Origin: Thermomonospora echinospora
GTDB lineage: Bacteria > Actinomycetota > Actinomycetes > Streptosporangiales > Streptosporangiaceae
Length of the DNA: 64,000 nucleotides
Assembly: GCF_900108175.1 (NCBI RefSeq)
Contig: NZ_FNVO01000012.1
Span: 124,001 to 188,000 of the forward strand
Direction of reading: 5' to 3'
Position 1 is the stretch's first letter, and each line of letters begins with the position of its first letter. Positions 1 through 7,992 of the stretch are shown piece by piece. Both the position numbers and the translations under genes were made by a program. The notes under the pieces are model-generated. The model ran no database searches and was not told the origin of the DNA. It saw only the letters and a list, made by a program, of their open reading frames with translations.

Positions 1-1
1 C

Positions 2-901
2 GAGGCCGACCGGCGCATCACCGGCGACGGAACACGGACCTTCGTCTACCCGGTGAGCTCACAAGCCGTCGGGACGTTCTACGACCCGAAGGTCCTCGCC
101 CGGGAAGGGTTGTCGGTCCCCACGACGTTCTCCGAGGTCCTGACGCTGTGCCGGACCGTCGCGCGCAAGGGGAAGGTGGCGTTCGCGATGACCGGGCAGG
201 AGGGGGCCGGCCTGACGATCTTCGTGGGTCTCGCGCTCGCGGCCTCGGACGTGTTCGCCGACGACCCCCGGTTCGGCGAACGCCGCCTGGCGGGTCAGGC
301 GACGTTCGCCGGCACCGCTGGATGGGCCCGGTCGATGGAGCACTTCCAGCAGATGAAGGATGCCGGCTGTTTCGACAAGGGCGCCGCGGGCTCCAGCCGC
401 GAGGCGGCGGCCCAGGCCTTCGCGAAGGGCGAGGCCCTGATGGCGGTCGGAACGACGGTGACGTTGCAGCTGTTCCAGGCCGGCGACGCGAACCTGAAGC
501 TCAAGATGTTCCCCTTCCCCGGCAGCGACGACCCGGCCAAGGTGCGGATCCCCATCGGGCCCGCGGTCGGCCTGGTGGTGCCGAAGAAGGCCGGCAACCC
601 CGGGCTCGCCAAGAAGTTCCTCGACTTCTACGCCGCGGGAAGGGAGCGGTACGCCCGGCTGGACGCCAGCGTCCCCGCCATCCCGGTGCGCACGAACAAG
701 CCGGACGTGCCGGACTACGCGGAGGCGCTGAGACCGTACCTGCAGGCCGGCAAGACCGCCCCGATCATGGACCAGCACTGGCCGAATCCGGAGGTCCACA
801 CGCAGTACGCAAGCGGCCTGACCGAGATCCTCCTCGGCAAGAAGGACCCGGGGCAGACGTTGAAGGCCATGGACGCGGCCTGGACCGAGCGGGCGCCGTA
901 A
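2..901 (+). CDS. ABC sugar importer, solute-binding protein (5' end outside window)
   Basis: Extracellular solute-binding protein (family 1) of a carbohydrate ABC importer. It would capture the substrate outside the membrane and pass it to the two permeases that follow. The frame is open to the left edge and already reads like the interior of the protein (TFVYPVSSQAVGTFYDPKV at the edge), so the N-terminus and lipoprotein signal are missing and the GTG at 53 is not the real start. Family features seen are the YDPKVLAREGL-x-VPTTFSE hinge segment, the GEALMAVGTT stretch, and a C-terminal helix with LKAMDAAW. The stop is at 899-901. Substrate cannot be told. No ATPase gene is in view, as is common where one MsiK-type ATPase serves many importers. 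Confidence 0.85.
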   Translation, partial: EADRRITGDGTRTFVYPVSSQAVGTFYDPKVLAREGLSVPTTFSEVLTLCRTVARKGKVAFAMTGQEGAGLTIFVGLALAASDVFADDPRFGERRLAGQATFAGTAGWARSMEHFQQMKDAGCFDKGAAGSSREAAAQAFAKGEALMAVGTTVTLQLFQAGDANLKLKMFPFPGSDDPAKVRIPIGPAVGLVVPKKAGNPGLAKKFLDFYAAGRERYARLDASVPAIPVRTNKPDVPDYAEALRPYLQAGKTAPIMDQHWPNPEVHTQYASGLTEILLGKKDPGQTLKAMDAAWTERAP

Positions 902-928
902 GGACGTAAGGACCCGTGAGGAGACACG

Positions 929-1003
929 ATGACGGACACGATCACCCGCCCGTACGGACCGGTCACCGCCGCGCCGAGCCCGGTGAGGCCGAGACCGTGG
1001 TGA
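929..1003 (+). other. possible coupled leader ORF or frameshifted permease N-terminus
   Basis: An ATG with a good GAGGAG ribosome site five bases upstream opens a 24-codon frame (begins MTDTITRPYG). Its TGA overlaps a GTG in the permease frame (GTGA at 1000-1003). It may be a leader that couples translation to the permease, or the true permease N-terminus separated by a one-base shift. Its composition resembles ordinary permease N-termini, which favours the second reading. Confidence 0.3.
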
Positions 1004-1941
1004 CTTCGGTGCGGCGGCGCGAAGCACTCCGGGAGGCGACCGCCTGGGTCCGAAGAACCGGCGAGACCGGCCGAGCCGCCGCCTCGGCGCGCCGGGTGCC
1101 CTGGATCTTCGTGGCGCCGGCGGCCGCCCTGTGCTCGGCGGTACTGCTCATCCCGTCCCTGCTGGGCGCGTTCTACGCCTTCACCGAATGGGACGGGCTG
1201 ACCGCCCCGAAATGGGTCGGGCTGGGCAACTTCGCCGAGTTCTTCACCAGGCCGGAAGGCACCGGCGTGCTGGCCCACACCCTGGTGATCGTGGTCTGCT
1301 ACGTGGTCGGGGTGAACGCCGTCGGGCTCGGCCTGGCCCTCGGCCTGGAGCGCGCACTGCGGACCCGGAACGTGCTGCGGACGCTGTTCTTCGTGCCGGC
1401 CGTGGTGAGCCCGCTGGTCGTGGCGTACGTCTGGAAGTTCATCCTCGATACGCACGGCCCTCTCAACACCGCGCTGGAGGCCCTCGGGCTCGGCGCGGTC
1501 GCGCAGCCCTGGCTGGCCAAGCCCGAGACGGCGCTGCCGGCGATCATCGGCGTGATGGTGTGGCAGTTCTCCGGCTACCACATGCTGATCTACCTGGCCG
1601 GACTCCAGGGGATACAGGCCGAGACCCGCGAGGCGGCGATGGTCGACGGCGCGGGGAGCTGGCTGCTCTTCCGGCACATCATCCTGCCGCAGCTCAGGCC
1701 CGCGATCACGATCGGCGTCGCACTGTCGACGATCATTTCGTTCACACTGTTCGACCAGGTGATGGCGCTCACCGGGGGCGGTCCCTCCGGGAAGACGGAG
1801 ACCCTCGGCACCTACGTCTACAAGCAGGCGTTCGTCAACGGCCAGTACGGCTACAGCGCCGCGGTCGCCCTGCTCCTGGTGGGCGTCGTGTGCGTGGCGG
1901 CGGCCGGCCAGCTCCGGGCGCTCCGCAGGGAGGATTCCTGA
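1000..1941 (+). CDS. ABC sugar importer permease 1 (MalF-like)
   Basis: Inner-membrane permease of a carbohydrate importer (binding-protein-dependent transport, MalF/UgpA type). It has six predicted membrane segments; the first is VPWIFVAPAAALCSAVLLIP, followed by the usual FYAFTEWDG. The cytoplasmic EAA loop that contacts the ATPase is clear (TREAAMVDGAGSWLLFRHIILPQL), as is the GGPSGKTETLGTYVYKQAF end segment. I start it at the GTG overlapping the upstream stop; the frame is open back to a GTG at 916, which has no good ribosome site. The next permease begins on its stop (TGATG), so the two are translated together. Confidence 0.85.
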   Translation: MTSVRRREALREATAWVRRTGETGRAAASARRVPWIFVAPAAALCSAVLLIPSLLGAFYAFTEWDGLTAPKWVGLGNFAEFFTRPEGTGVLAHTLVIVVCYVVGVNAVGLGLALGLERALRTRNVLRTLFFVPAVVSPLVVAYVWKFILDTHGPLNTALEALGLGAVAQPWLAKPETALPAIIGVMVWQFSGYHMLIYLAGLQGIQAETREAAMVDGAGSWLLFRHIILPQLRPAITIGVALSTIISFTLFDQVMALTGGGPSGKTETLGTYVYKQAFVNGQYGYSAAVALLLVGVVCVAAAGQLRALRREDS

Positions 1942-2780
1942 TGCACCGGTATACGCGCTGGTCGGCCTTCCGCGAGATCTCCCTCTGGATCGCCGCGGTT
2001 CCCGTCCTGGCGCCGATGTATTTCGTCATCACGACCGCGCTGCGGCCACCCGGGGAAACGGCCGGATCGTCGCTGGCTCCGCCCGCCCGGCCCACCGTCG
2101 GCAACTTCTCCCAGGCCTGGGGGCAGGCGGGCGGGGACACGGTGTCGTTCGGGCAGGCGCTGCTCAACAGCACGCTGACCACCGTCATGGTGGTGGCGCT
2201 GCTCGTGGCCGCGGCCGCGCCCGCCGGATACGCGCTGGCCCGCCGTGGCTCCCGGCTCTCCGGCCTGATCTCCAGCCTGTTCACGCTCGCGCTGATCCTG
2301 CCGATCCAGCTCGGACTGATCCCCTTGTACGTCTTCATGGTCGAGACCGGTCTGGCCGGAACGCTGGCCGGGCTGGTGCTCGTCTACACCGGGCTGCAGA
2401 TGCCGCTGGCGGTCTTCCTCTACACCGGATTCTTCCGGGCACTTCCGACCGCCTACGAGGAGGCGGCCCTGGTGGACGGCGCGTCCCCGATACGGATCTT
2501 CGCCCAGGTCGCGCTTCCCCTGGTACGTCCGGTAACCGTCGTGGTCGCGGTGCTGACGGGCCTGTTCGTGTGGAACGACTTCTTCATCGCGGTGGTGTTC
2601 GTCGGCGACACCGACAAGGCCACCCTGCCCGTCGCGGTCTACTCGTTCGTCGGCCAGTTCTCCACCAATTGGTCACTGGTCCTGGCCGGCGCCACGATCG
2701 CCCTCGTTCCCGTCCTCCTGCTCTACGCATTCATGCAACGCTCAATCACGCAAGGCTTCACCAGCACCCTCCACGGGTAA
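1941..2780 (+). CDS. ABC sugar importer permease 2 (MalG-like)
   Basis: Second membrane subunit of the importer (MalG/UgpE type), 279 residues. The start ATG shares one base with the stop of the first permease. The EAA loop reads TAYEEAALVDGASPIRIFAQVALPLVRP, and the C-terminus (LLLYAFMQRSITQGFTSTLHG) is the typical MalG ending. Together with the upstream permease and binding protein it forms a three-gene operon. No regulator or glycosidase is adjacent, so the sugar is not predictable. The 278 bases that follow contain nothing I recognise. Confidence 0.88.
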   Translation: MHRYTRWSAFREISLWIAAVPVLAPMYFVITTALRPPGETAGSSLAPPARPTVGNFSQAWGQAGGDTVSFGQALLNSTLTTVMVVALLVAAAAPAGYALARRGSRLSGLISSLFTLALILPIQLGLIPLYVFMVETGLAGTLAGLVLVYTGLQMPLAVFLYTGFFRALPTAYEEAALVDGASPIRIFAQVALPLVRPVTVVVAVLTGLFVWNDFFIAVVFVGDTDKATLPVAVYSFVGQFSTNWSLVLAGATIALVPVLLLYAFMQRSITQGFTSTLHG

Positions 2781-3058
2781 GTCCCTGTCCCGCTCGGAAA
2801 CCGGGTCGTCAATGCCCTCGAAGAGAGCATGGTCATGATCCGTGACCAAGAGCGGTGGGGCCGCGTGGTCTGTGGCGGCAGGCAGGACAGCGCCAGAGGG
2901 TCGCGACTGAACGCCAGAGAGGATCGGCCCGGATTTGGCGTCAGCGGTACCAGAGTGCTGTGAGCGCCCGAAACCGCAGGCACTGGAACGAGAGGGGGTA
3001 GGCGGGCGATCCAACCTGGGACAGCACACCGGGTGCTGCGGGAAGGTGGGAGCGGCCC

Positions 3059-4696
3059 ATGACCACCGGTACTGACGTTGAGCTCTGCGAGGAGCCTCGT
3101 ACCGATGATCCGTCGCAGGCGTGCGCGGCCTCCTGCCTGCCCGGCATCGACCGGTGCCTGGCCCACGCTGGAGAGCAGGCCCGTGAGGAGTTCCTGGCCG
3201 GCCTGGTTCCTGGCGCGGCCATCGACATGGGCGGCGTGCCCTTTACCGCAGACCTGCTGGCCCGGCTCCTTGACGCCGTCCGCGACCCCCGGGCCGATAA
3301 CCGCCCTAGCCTTGGCCGAGCTAGCTTCGTCGGGGCGTCGTTCTCTGGGAACGCCGACTTCGGTGGGGCGTCGTTCTCCAGGGACGCCCACTTCGGCAGG
3401 GCATCGTTCTCCCGGTACGCCGACTTCGGCGGGACGTCGTTCCTCGGGGATGCCGACTTCGTCGGAGCGTCGTTCTCTGGGGACACCCGCTTCAGCGGGG
3501 CGTCGTTCTCCGGGAACGCCCACTTCGGCAGGACGTCGTTCTCCGGGTACGCCGACTTCGGCGAGGCGTCGTTCTCCGGGAACGCCCGCTTCAGATGGGC
3601 GTCGTTCTCTGGGAAAGCCGACTTCGGCTGGACGTCGTTCTCCGGGTACGCCGACTTCATCAGGGCGTCGTTCTCCGGGGACGTCTACTTCGTCAGGGCT
3701 TTGTTCTCCGAGGACGCCTACTTCAACGAGGCGAAGTTTGCCAGTGAGGCAGGGTGGTTCTCCTGCCGGATCGGGATCTTGTCCCTGGACGATGTGGTGG
3801 CCGAAGGGGAGGTACGGGTGGAGGCAACGGCCGGCCAGGTGTCGGCCTGGCGGCTGCGGTCGGCGGGGCGGGTCGCCTTGCGGCTGCGCACAGCGCGGGT
3901 GGACCTGTCGGAGCTGGTGTGCAGCGGGCCGGTGAGCGTGCACGCTCTGGCCCGGCCGATCCCCGGCGTGCCGGATCTGGACGGCCCCACCCGGGTGGCG
4001 GTGACCTCGCTGCGCGGAGTGGACGCCGGGTCGCTGACGCTGACCGATGTGGATCTGAGGCAGTGCCTGTTCGCCGGGTTGCACCGGGCCGATCAGATTC
4101 AGCTGGACGGTCACTGCACCTTCGCCCCCGGCCCGGGGGGACGGCGGCGGGTGCTGGCCGAAGAACACCACTGGCACGCCGCACGCCGTACCGCCCGCCG
4201 CGGCGCCCCCGGCCCCTGGCGGCCCGCTCCCGACGGTGTTGAGGTGGTCGGGCCGCGGCGGATCGAGGTGATCTACCGGCAACTCCGCAAGGCCCTGGAA
4301 GAGGGCAAGAACGAGCCCGGCGCGGCCGACTTCTACTACGGTGAGATGCAGATGCGCCGCGCCGCCGCCCGCCGAGGAGAGCGCCTGCTGCTGTGGCTGT
4401 ACTGGGTGACTTCCGGCTACGGACTACGCGCAGGCCGCGCCCTGACCGCCCTCATCGTTGCGGTCGCCGCTCTCGCGTTGGCAATGCAGCACGCCGGGTT
4501 CCCGGGCGCGCCGCCGTCCTACCTGGACGCCCTGCTGTACGCCTTCCGCTCAGCGTTCGCCGTCGACATCAAGACCCCCACCGTGCCCGAGACCGTCACC
4601 CGCTGGGGACAGGTCATTCGCATCGCCCTGCGTATCGCCGGGCCTCTGTTCATCGGCCTGGCCGCCCTGGCCATTCGCAACCAGGTCAAACGCTGA
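3059..4696 (+). CDS. pentapeptide-repeat membrane protein
   Basis: 545 residues. Residues about 85-225 are a run of Phe-centred pentapeptide-type repeats with an 11-residue period (ASFSGNADFGG variants), as in the Pentapeptide_3 family, which fold as a right-handed quadrilateral beta-helix. A middle region (about 230-400) has no clear repeats. The C-terminal third carries IEVIYRQLRKALEEGKNEPGAADFYYGEMQMRR, then two hydrophobic segments flanking a short loop (LTALIVAVAALALAM and IALRIAGPLFIGLAALAI), a layout seen in other actinobacterial pentapeptide proteins with an ion-channel-like end. The role is unknown. It stands alone, with no operon partner. It may lie in an older accreted segment, because an integrase fragment follows. 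Confidence 0.75.
   Translation: MTTGTDVELCEEPRTDDPSQACAASCLPGIDRCLAHAGEQAREEFLAGLVPGAAIDMGGVPFTADLLARLLDAVRDPRADNRPSLGRASFVGASFSGNADFGGASFSRDAHFGRASFSRYADFGGTSFLGDADFVGASFSGDTRFSGASFSGNAHFGRTSFSGYADFGEASFSGNARFRWASFSGKADFGWTSFSGYADFIRASFSGDVYFVRALFSEDAYFNEAKFASEAGWFSCRIGILSLDDVVAEGEVRVEATAGQVSAWRLRSAGRVALRLRTARVDLSELVCSGPVSVHALARPIPGVPDLDGPTRVAVTSLRGVDAGSLTLTDVDLRQCLFAGLHRADQIQLDGHCTFAPGPGGRRRVLAEEHHWHAARRTARRGAPGPWRPAPDGVEVVGPRRIEVIYRQLRKALEEGKNEPGAADFYYGEMQMRRAAARRGERLLLWLYWVTSGYGLRAGRALTALIVAVAALALAMQHAGFPGAPPSYLDALLYAFRSAFAVDIKTPTVPETVTRWGQVIRIALRIAGPLFIGLAALAIRNQVKR
3335..3730 (+). repeat. 12 tandem 33-bp units inside the pentapeptide gene
   Basis: Twelve consecutive 33-bp units, each beginning GCGTCGTTCTC or a close variant and ending near GACTTCGGC. 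They encode the 11-residue repeats. Units differ mainly at the third and eighth-to-tenth codons. The nucleotide similarity between units suggests recent expansion or homogenisation. Confidence 0.9.
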
Positions 4697-5084
4697 ACCC
4701 CGCCACCAAGTCCGCAGCGCCACCGCGACAACCCGGCCTCAGCCTCCGACAGTGGCCGACCGGCCACGGCGCTTCCGCTGGTGTCAGGTTCACCGGGACC
4801 CGAACGGCCCAAGGCGTCTCACCCCACCTGACGCAGCCCAGGTCACAGCCTCGGATCTGTATCAGGCTAGTTGAGACAGGACAAGGACGGACGCGGCGAC
4901 CGCCAGAGCGTCGATGGCCAGCGCCATCAAGTCGTCCCTGAACCGTCCCGTATTGCCGGTCGTGTGGGCCCCACGCGTCCGCCGGTGCTGCCAGCCGCCG
5001 TCGTCGGGCCGGTTGTTCCGGCGGGTAGCCATACCGGTCCGGCCAGGCCGTCCGGGGTTGTGATGCAGGTATGGACGGCGGTGG
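4697..5084. other. stretch without a recognisable gene
   Basis: Between the pentapeptide gene and the integrase fragment I see no supported gene, only out-of-frame GC-rich open frames. Confidence 0.5.
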
Positions 5085-5206
5085 CCACCGGCGCATCGTT
5101 CCTGCCGGCAGCCGGTTACAACCTGAAGGCGGTGCAGGAGACGCTGCGGCTGCCCTCGATCACCGCCGCGGCCGTGGGCCGCAGGTGGGACGCCCTCTGG
5201 ACATGA
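5085..5206 (+). pseudogene. tyrosine integrase, C-terminal fragment
   Basis: The frame reads TGASFLPAAGYNLKAVQETL and then RLPSITAAAV. It matches the C-terminus of the intact integrase at 39820-41427 (GAASFLLAAGYDLKVVQETL, then RLSSITIAAD), and the DNA is closely similar too. The catalytic tyrosine segment is replaced by unrelated codons. It lies directly left of a tRNA-Lys att copy, the same position the intact integrase has next to the tRNA, so it is the relic of an element that once ended here. Confidence 0.75.
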
Positions 5207-5289
5207 TCAACTAGGGCGACTGCAACCCGGACTGCAACCAGAAACGATCAGGGGGGTTGCCGGTCTCGGTACCCGCCCTGGTCAGCGCT

Positions 5290-5334
5290 GGTGAGTCGCG
5301 TGGGACTCGAACCCACAACCTACGGATTAAAAGT
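5290..5334. repeat. att site copy 1 (tRNA-Lys 3' half)
   Basis: 45-bp copy of the tRNA-Lys 3' half (anticodon loop through T-arm and acceptor end), with one mismatch at 5294 against 41721-41765. There is no 5' half, so it is not a tRNA gene. It is best read as an attachment-site duplicate. Confidence 0.85.
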
Positions 5335-5448
5335 GGTCCCCGACCATGTCGCCCAGTGCCACTCCAGCCCGGAAAGTGCCGATCCATTCGCATCAGCGCC
5401 ACCCGCTATGTCATCCGGTGCCGTCCCGTGCCGATCGCTGAGAAAACC

Positions 5449-6324
5449 TCAGCGGGAGAAACGGCGGGCGGCGAAGCAGAGCGCCGCCAGGCTGAACAGG
5501 ACCATGATGAGGAGTTCCAGTGCGATCGAGGGGGTCCAGCCGGCCCAGCTCGGCGAGGAGATACGGCCTGCGGGCAGTTCCAGGGCGACGGTTCGGCGCA
5601 GTGCGTCCACCGCGTAGGTCAGTGGGTTGACCAGTGTGAGAACGCTCAGCCAATCGGGCAGCCCGCGGACCGAGAACATGGCTCCAGAGGTGAAGAACAG
5701 CGGCATGAGCGCCAGGCCGAGTACCGCCTGGAACGTCTCGGTTCGTTTGATGAAGCTGGCCGCGAGCATCCCGACCATGGTCAGCATGAGTGCGATGAGA
5801 GCCAGCTCTCCCAGCAACAGCATGAGTAGCCCGGAGTCGTACGGAAGCCCTGACAGCCCGGCCAAGGCGAGAAGCAGCCCGCTCTGGATGGTGGCCGCCG
5901 TGGCACCTCCCAGGCACTTGCCGACCAGAAGCGTGCCGCGTCCGACCGGCGCCACGAGCATGCTTCGCAGGAAGCCTATTTCACGGTCCTGGACGATCGA
6001 CGCCCCGGCGCTCAGCGCGGGCATCTGCACCGCCATGAGAAGTACCCCGGGAAAGATGTAGGTACGGTAGTCGACTCCTTCCGCAGCACTGTCGATCATG
6101 GCGCCCAGGCCGGTGCCGAGCACCAGCAGGAAGAGCACCGGATTGACCAGCATGAGTACTGCCTGAGAGCGGTTGCGCAGGACCCGGATCACCTCACGCT
6201 GCCAGAGAACGCGCACGGCGCGCAGCTCATGACCCGCCTGGCGCCGAATCTGAGGAGGGATCATCCGGTTCGGAAACGCCCCGGATGGCGGTTGGCGCGG
6301 ACTGCCGACATCAGAAAGCATCAT
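5449..6324 (-). CDS. ABC-2 type exporter permease of the lasso cluster
   Basis: 291 residues, ABC-2 membrane family (DrrB/NodJ type). After a cytoplasmic N-terminus (QREVIRVLRNRSQAVLMLVNP) come about six membrane segments. Diagnostic pieces are IFPGVLLMAV, REIGFLRSMLVAPVGR (the ABC-2 coupling loop) and LVNPLTYAVDALR. Its ATG overlaps the stop of the ATPase gene (ATGA), so both are made from one operon. It probably forms the export pore for the mature lasso peptide and may give the producer immunity. It is the last gene of the operon, next to the att copy. Confidence 0.88.
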   Translation of the reverse strand: MMLSDVGSPRQPPSGAFPNRMIPPQIRRQAGHELRAVRVLWQREVIRVLRNRSQAVLMLVNPVLFLLVLGTGLGAMIDSAAEGVDYRTYIFPGVLLMAVQMPALSAGASIVQDREIGFLRSMLVAPVGRGTLLVGKCLGGATAATIQSGLLLALAGLSGLPYDSGLLMLLLGELALIALMLTMVGMLAASFIKRTETFQAVLGLALMPLFFTSGAMFSVRGLPDWLSVLTLVNPLTYAVDALRRTVALELPAGRISSPSWAGWTPSIALELLIMVLFSLAALCFAARRFSR

Positions 6325-7322
6325 TTCGATCCTTTTCCGTCCGGCGCCGCCGATAGCGGGGCACGTTCATCGCGCCACCGCGGAGGGCCGGGAACTCCGC
6401 GGCCGGTGTAGTGGAGGAAGACGTCGTCCAGACTTGGCCTGGTGACCATGATCGAGTGAACGGGGACCGCGCTCGCAGCGCACAGTCGGGGCACCAACTC
6501 CGCCCCATTGGCCGCGTGTACCCGGACACCGTCCGGCCCCAGTGCGGGATTCAGGCCGAATCTGTCGCGTATCGACCGCGCCGCGACCGCGTTGTCTGCT
6601 GTCTGCAAGTGCACGACGTCGCTGCCCACCTCGGCCTTGAGCTGCTGCGGTGAGCCTTCCGCGATCACGCCGCCACCGTCCACGACTGCGATTCTGTGGC
6701 AGTGTTCGGCCTCCTCTAGGTAATGCGTGGTCAGAAATATGGTGATCACCTGCTGCTGCTGTAGTCGGTGCAGGTGGTCCCAGACCAGGGCACGGCTGTG
6801 CGGATCGAGGCCGGCTGTCGGTTCGTCGAGGAAGAGGACCTCCGGCCGGTGCATCAGGCTCCGCGCGATCTCAAGCCTCCTCTTCAGACCTGTCGAAAAA
6901 GTTCCCACCAGCGCCTTGCGCCGAGAGGACAGTGCCAGCAGATCGAGCAGGAAGTCCGCTCTTCTCCGCGACTCGCGCCGTGAGATTCCATACAGTTCCG
7001 CGTGGAAGCGCAGGTTCTCCTCGGCGGTCAGGTCGTTGTCCGCCGTCGATTCCTGGAAGACGACACCGACCCTACGGCGGACGTCATGAGGAGCCCTGAC
7101 CACGTCGGCACCAGCCACCTCCGCTCGCCCGGCGGTGGGCCGGAGCAGGGTGCACAGCATGGCTATGGTGGTGGACTTGCCCGCACCGTTCGGCCCCAGA
7201 AAACCGAATGTTTCCCCCGCGTCCACCGTGATGTCCAGACTGCGCAGCGCCTCAACAGCGCCATAGGTCTTCCGCAGGCCACGGGTGCGTATGGCCGCCC
7301 CTCCGCCGCCGATCATATTCAT
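6321..7322 (-). CDS. ABC exporter ATPase of the lasso cluster (DrrA-like)
   Basis: 333 residues. Walker A GPNGAGKST is at about 43-51, the signature motif is FSTGLKRRLEIA at about 142 (LSGGQ degenerated to FSTGL), and Walker B is VLFLDEPT at about 162. Q-loop and H-loop (FLTTH) are present. The DrrA-type C-terminal domain follows, with RPSLDDVFLHYTG near the end. It energises the ABC-2 permease just downstream. The start overlaps the B2 stop by one base (TGATG). Lasso clusters often use one fused exporter; here nucleotide-binding and membrane parts are separate genes. Confidence 0.9.
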   Translation of the reverse strand: MNMIGGGGAAIRTRGLRKTYGAVEALRSLDITVDAGETFGFLGPNGAGKSTTIAMLCTLLRPTAGRAEVAGADVVRAPHDVRRRVGVVFQESTADNDLTAEENLRFHAELYGISRRESRRRADFLLDLLALSSRRKALVGTFSTGLKRRLEIARSLMHRPEVLFLDEPTAGLDPHSRALVWDHLHRLQQQQVITIFLTTHYLEEAEHCHRIAVVDGGGVIAEGSPQQLKAEVGSDVVHLQTADNAVAARSIRDRFGLNPALGPDGVRVHAANGAELVPRLCAASAVPVHSIMVTRPSLDDVFLHYTGRGVPGPPRWRDERAPLSAAPDGKGSK

Positions 7323-7738
7323 CAGAGGCTCGGTACGGTCATGACGACATGGAAGGACCGGATATCCTTGATGTTCTCATTGATGGGTTCTCCGTCCACG
7401 GCGACCCACGCATGGGCTCCGAAAGGCTGCGTGCGCACACCGGTGCACCAGTCCGGCCAGCAGCCTCTCATCCGGCACAGCAGCGCGGTCGCGATGGATC
7501 GCTGCAGACACCATTGCCCTTTACAGCGCATACTGACGGCCACTACCGCATTGCGGGCGCGCAATGCGTCCTGTCTGGTGGCCGGGCGGGCGCCCCTGCG
7601 CGCGAACTCCAACGCCCGGCGCAGGCGCCGTGGCGGAAGCTTGGCCAGCACCCGAGCGATGCCGACGGCGCACAGGGCGGCTGGCCACTGGTACCAGGGC
7701 GGTGCCACGCCGGTCTCAATGAGTACCCGCTCGCTCAT
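7322..7738 (-). CDS. lasso peptide B2 protein (leader peptidase)
   Basis: 138 residues, transglutaminase-like cysteine protease of lasso biosynthesis. It cleaves the leader from the precursor. The catalytic residues expected in the family are visible: Cys77 in WCLQRSIATALLCR, His109 in AHAWV and Asp115 in VAVDG. The N-terminal arginine-rich region is typical. It overlaps B1 by four bases and precedes the ATPase. B1 and B2 are separate genes, as is usual in actinobacteria. Confidence 0.9.
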   Translation of the reverse strand: MSERVLIETGVAPPWYQWPAALCAVGIARVLAKLPPRRLRRALEFARRGARPATRQDALRARNAVVAVSMRCKGQWCLQRSIATALLCRMRGCWPDWCTGVRTQPFGAHAWVAVDGEPINENIKDIRSFHVVMTVPSL

Positions 7739-7992
7739 GAGGACAGCACCCTTGCATTCAACAACGCAGTGACCAGTGCTGTCACGTCGGCTTCGATCCG
7801 TTCGGCAGCTGCTGGATGGCGTTCGCGCAGATCAGTGATCACCGACTCGGCATTCCCCTCTTCCAGAATTCGACGCAATACCGTCGCTCCCGTGCCGTTC
7901 ATCTGCCAGTATCGTCCATTGTTCTCGTCCAGCAGAACCATGCCGTGCTCGGTTTCGGTGATCATTATATGTGAGGCGAGTGAGTAGGTCAT
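7735..7992 (-). CDS. lasso peptide B1 protein (PqqD-like RRE)
   Basis: 85 residues, a stand-alone RiPP recognition element of the PqqD family, which binds the precursor leader and presents it to B2. Seen are the beta-strand motif GMVLLDENNGRYWQMNGTGA and a C-terminal three-helix part (VTDLRERHP, IEADVTALVTALLNARVL). It overlaps the cyclase stop and the B2 start by four bases each, so stoichiometric translation is likely. Confidence 0.9.
   Translation of the reverse strand: MTYSLASHIMITETEHGMVLLDENNGRYWQMNGTGATVLRRILEEGNAESVITDLRERHPAAAERIEADVTALVTALLNARVLSS

Noticed and set aside
3335-3730. 33-bp regularly spaced repeats, CRISPR-like at first sight
   Set aside because: Units are directly adjacent without unique spacers and encode the 11-residue protein repeat.
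2723-4282. Long minus-strand frames opposite the pentapeptide gene (GERRPAEVGVP- and PENDAPLK-type repeats)
   Set aside because: They are antisense shadows of the 33-bp repeats, lack ribosome sites and have no family match; the plus frame matches pentapeptide proteins.
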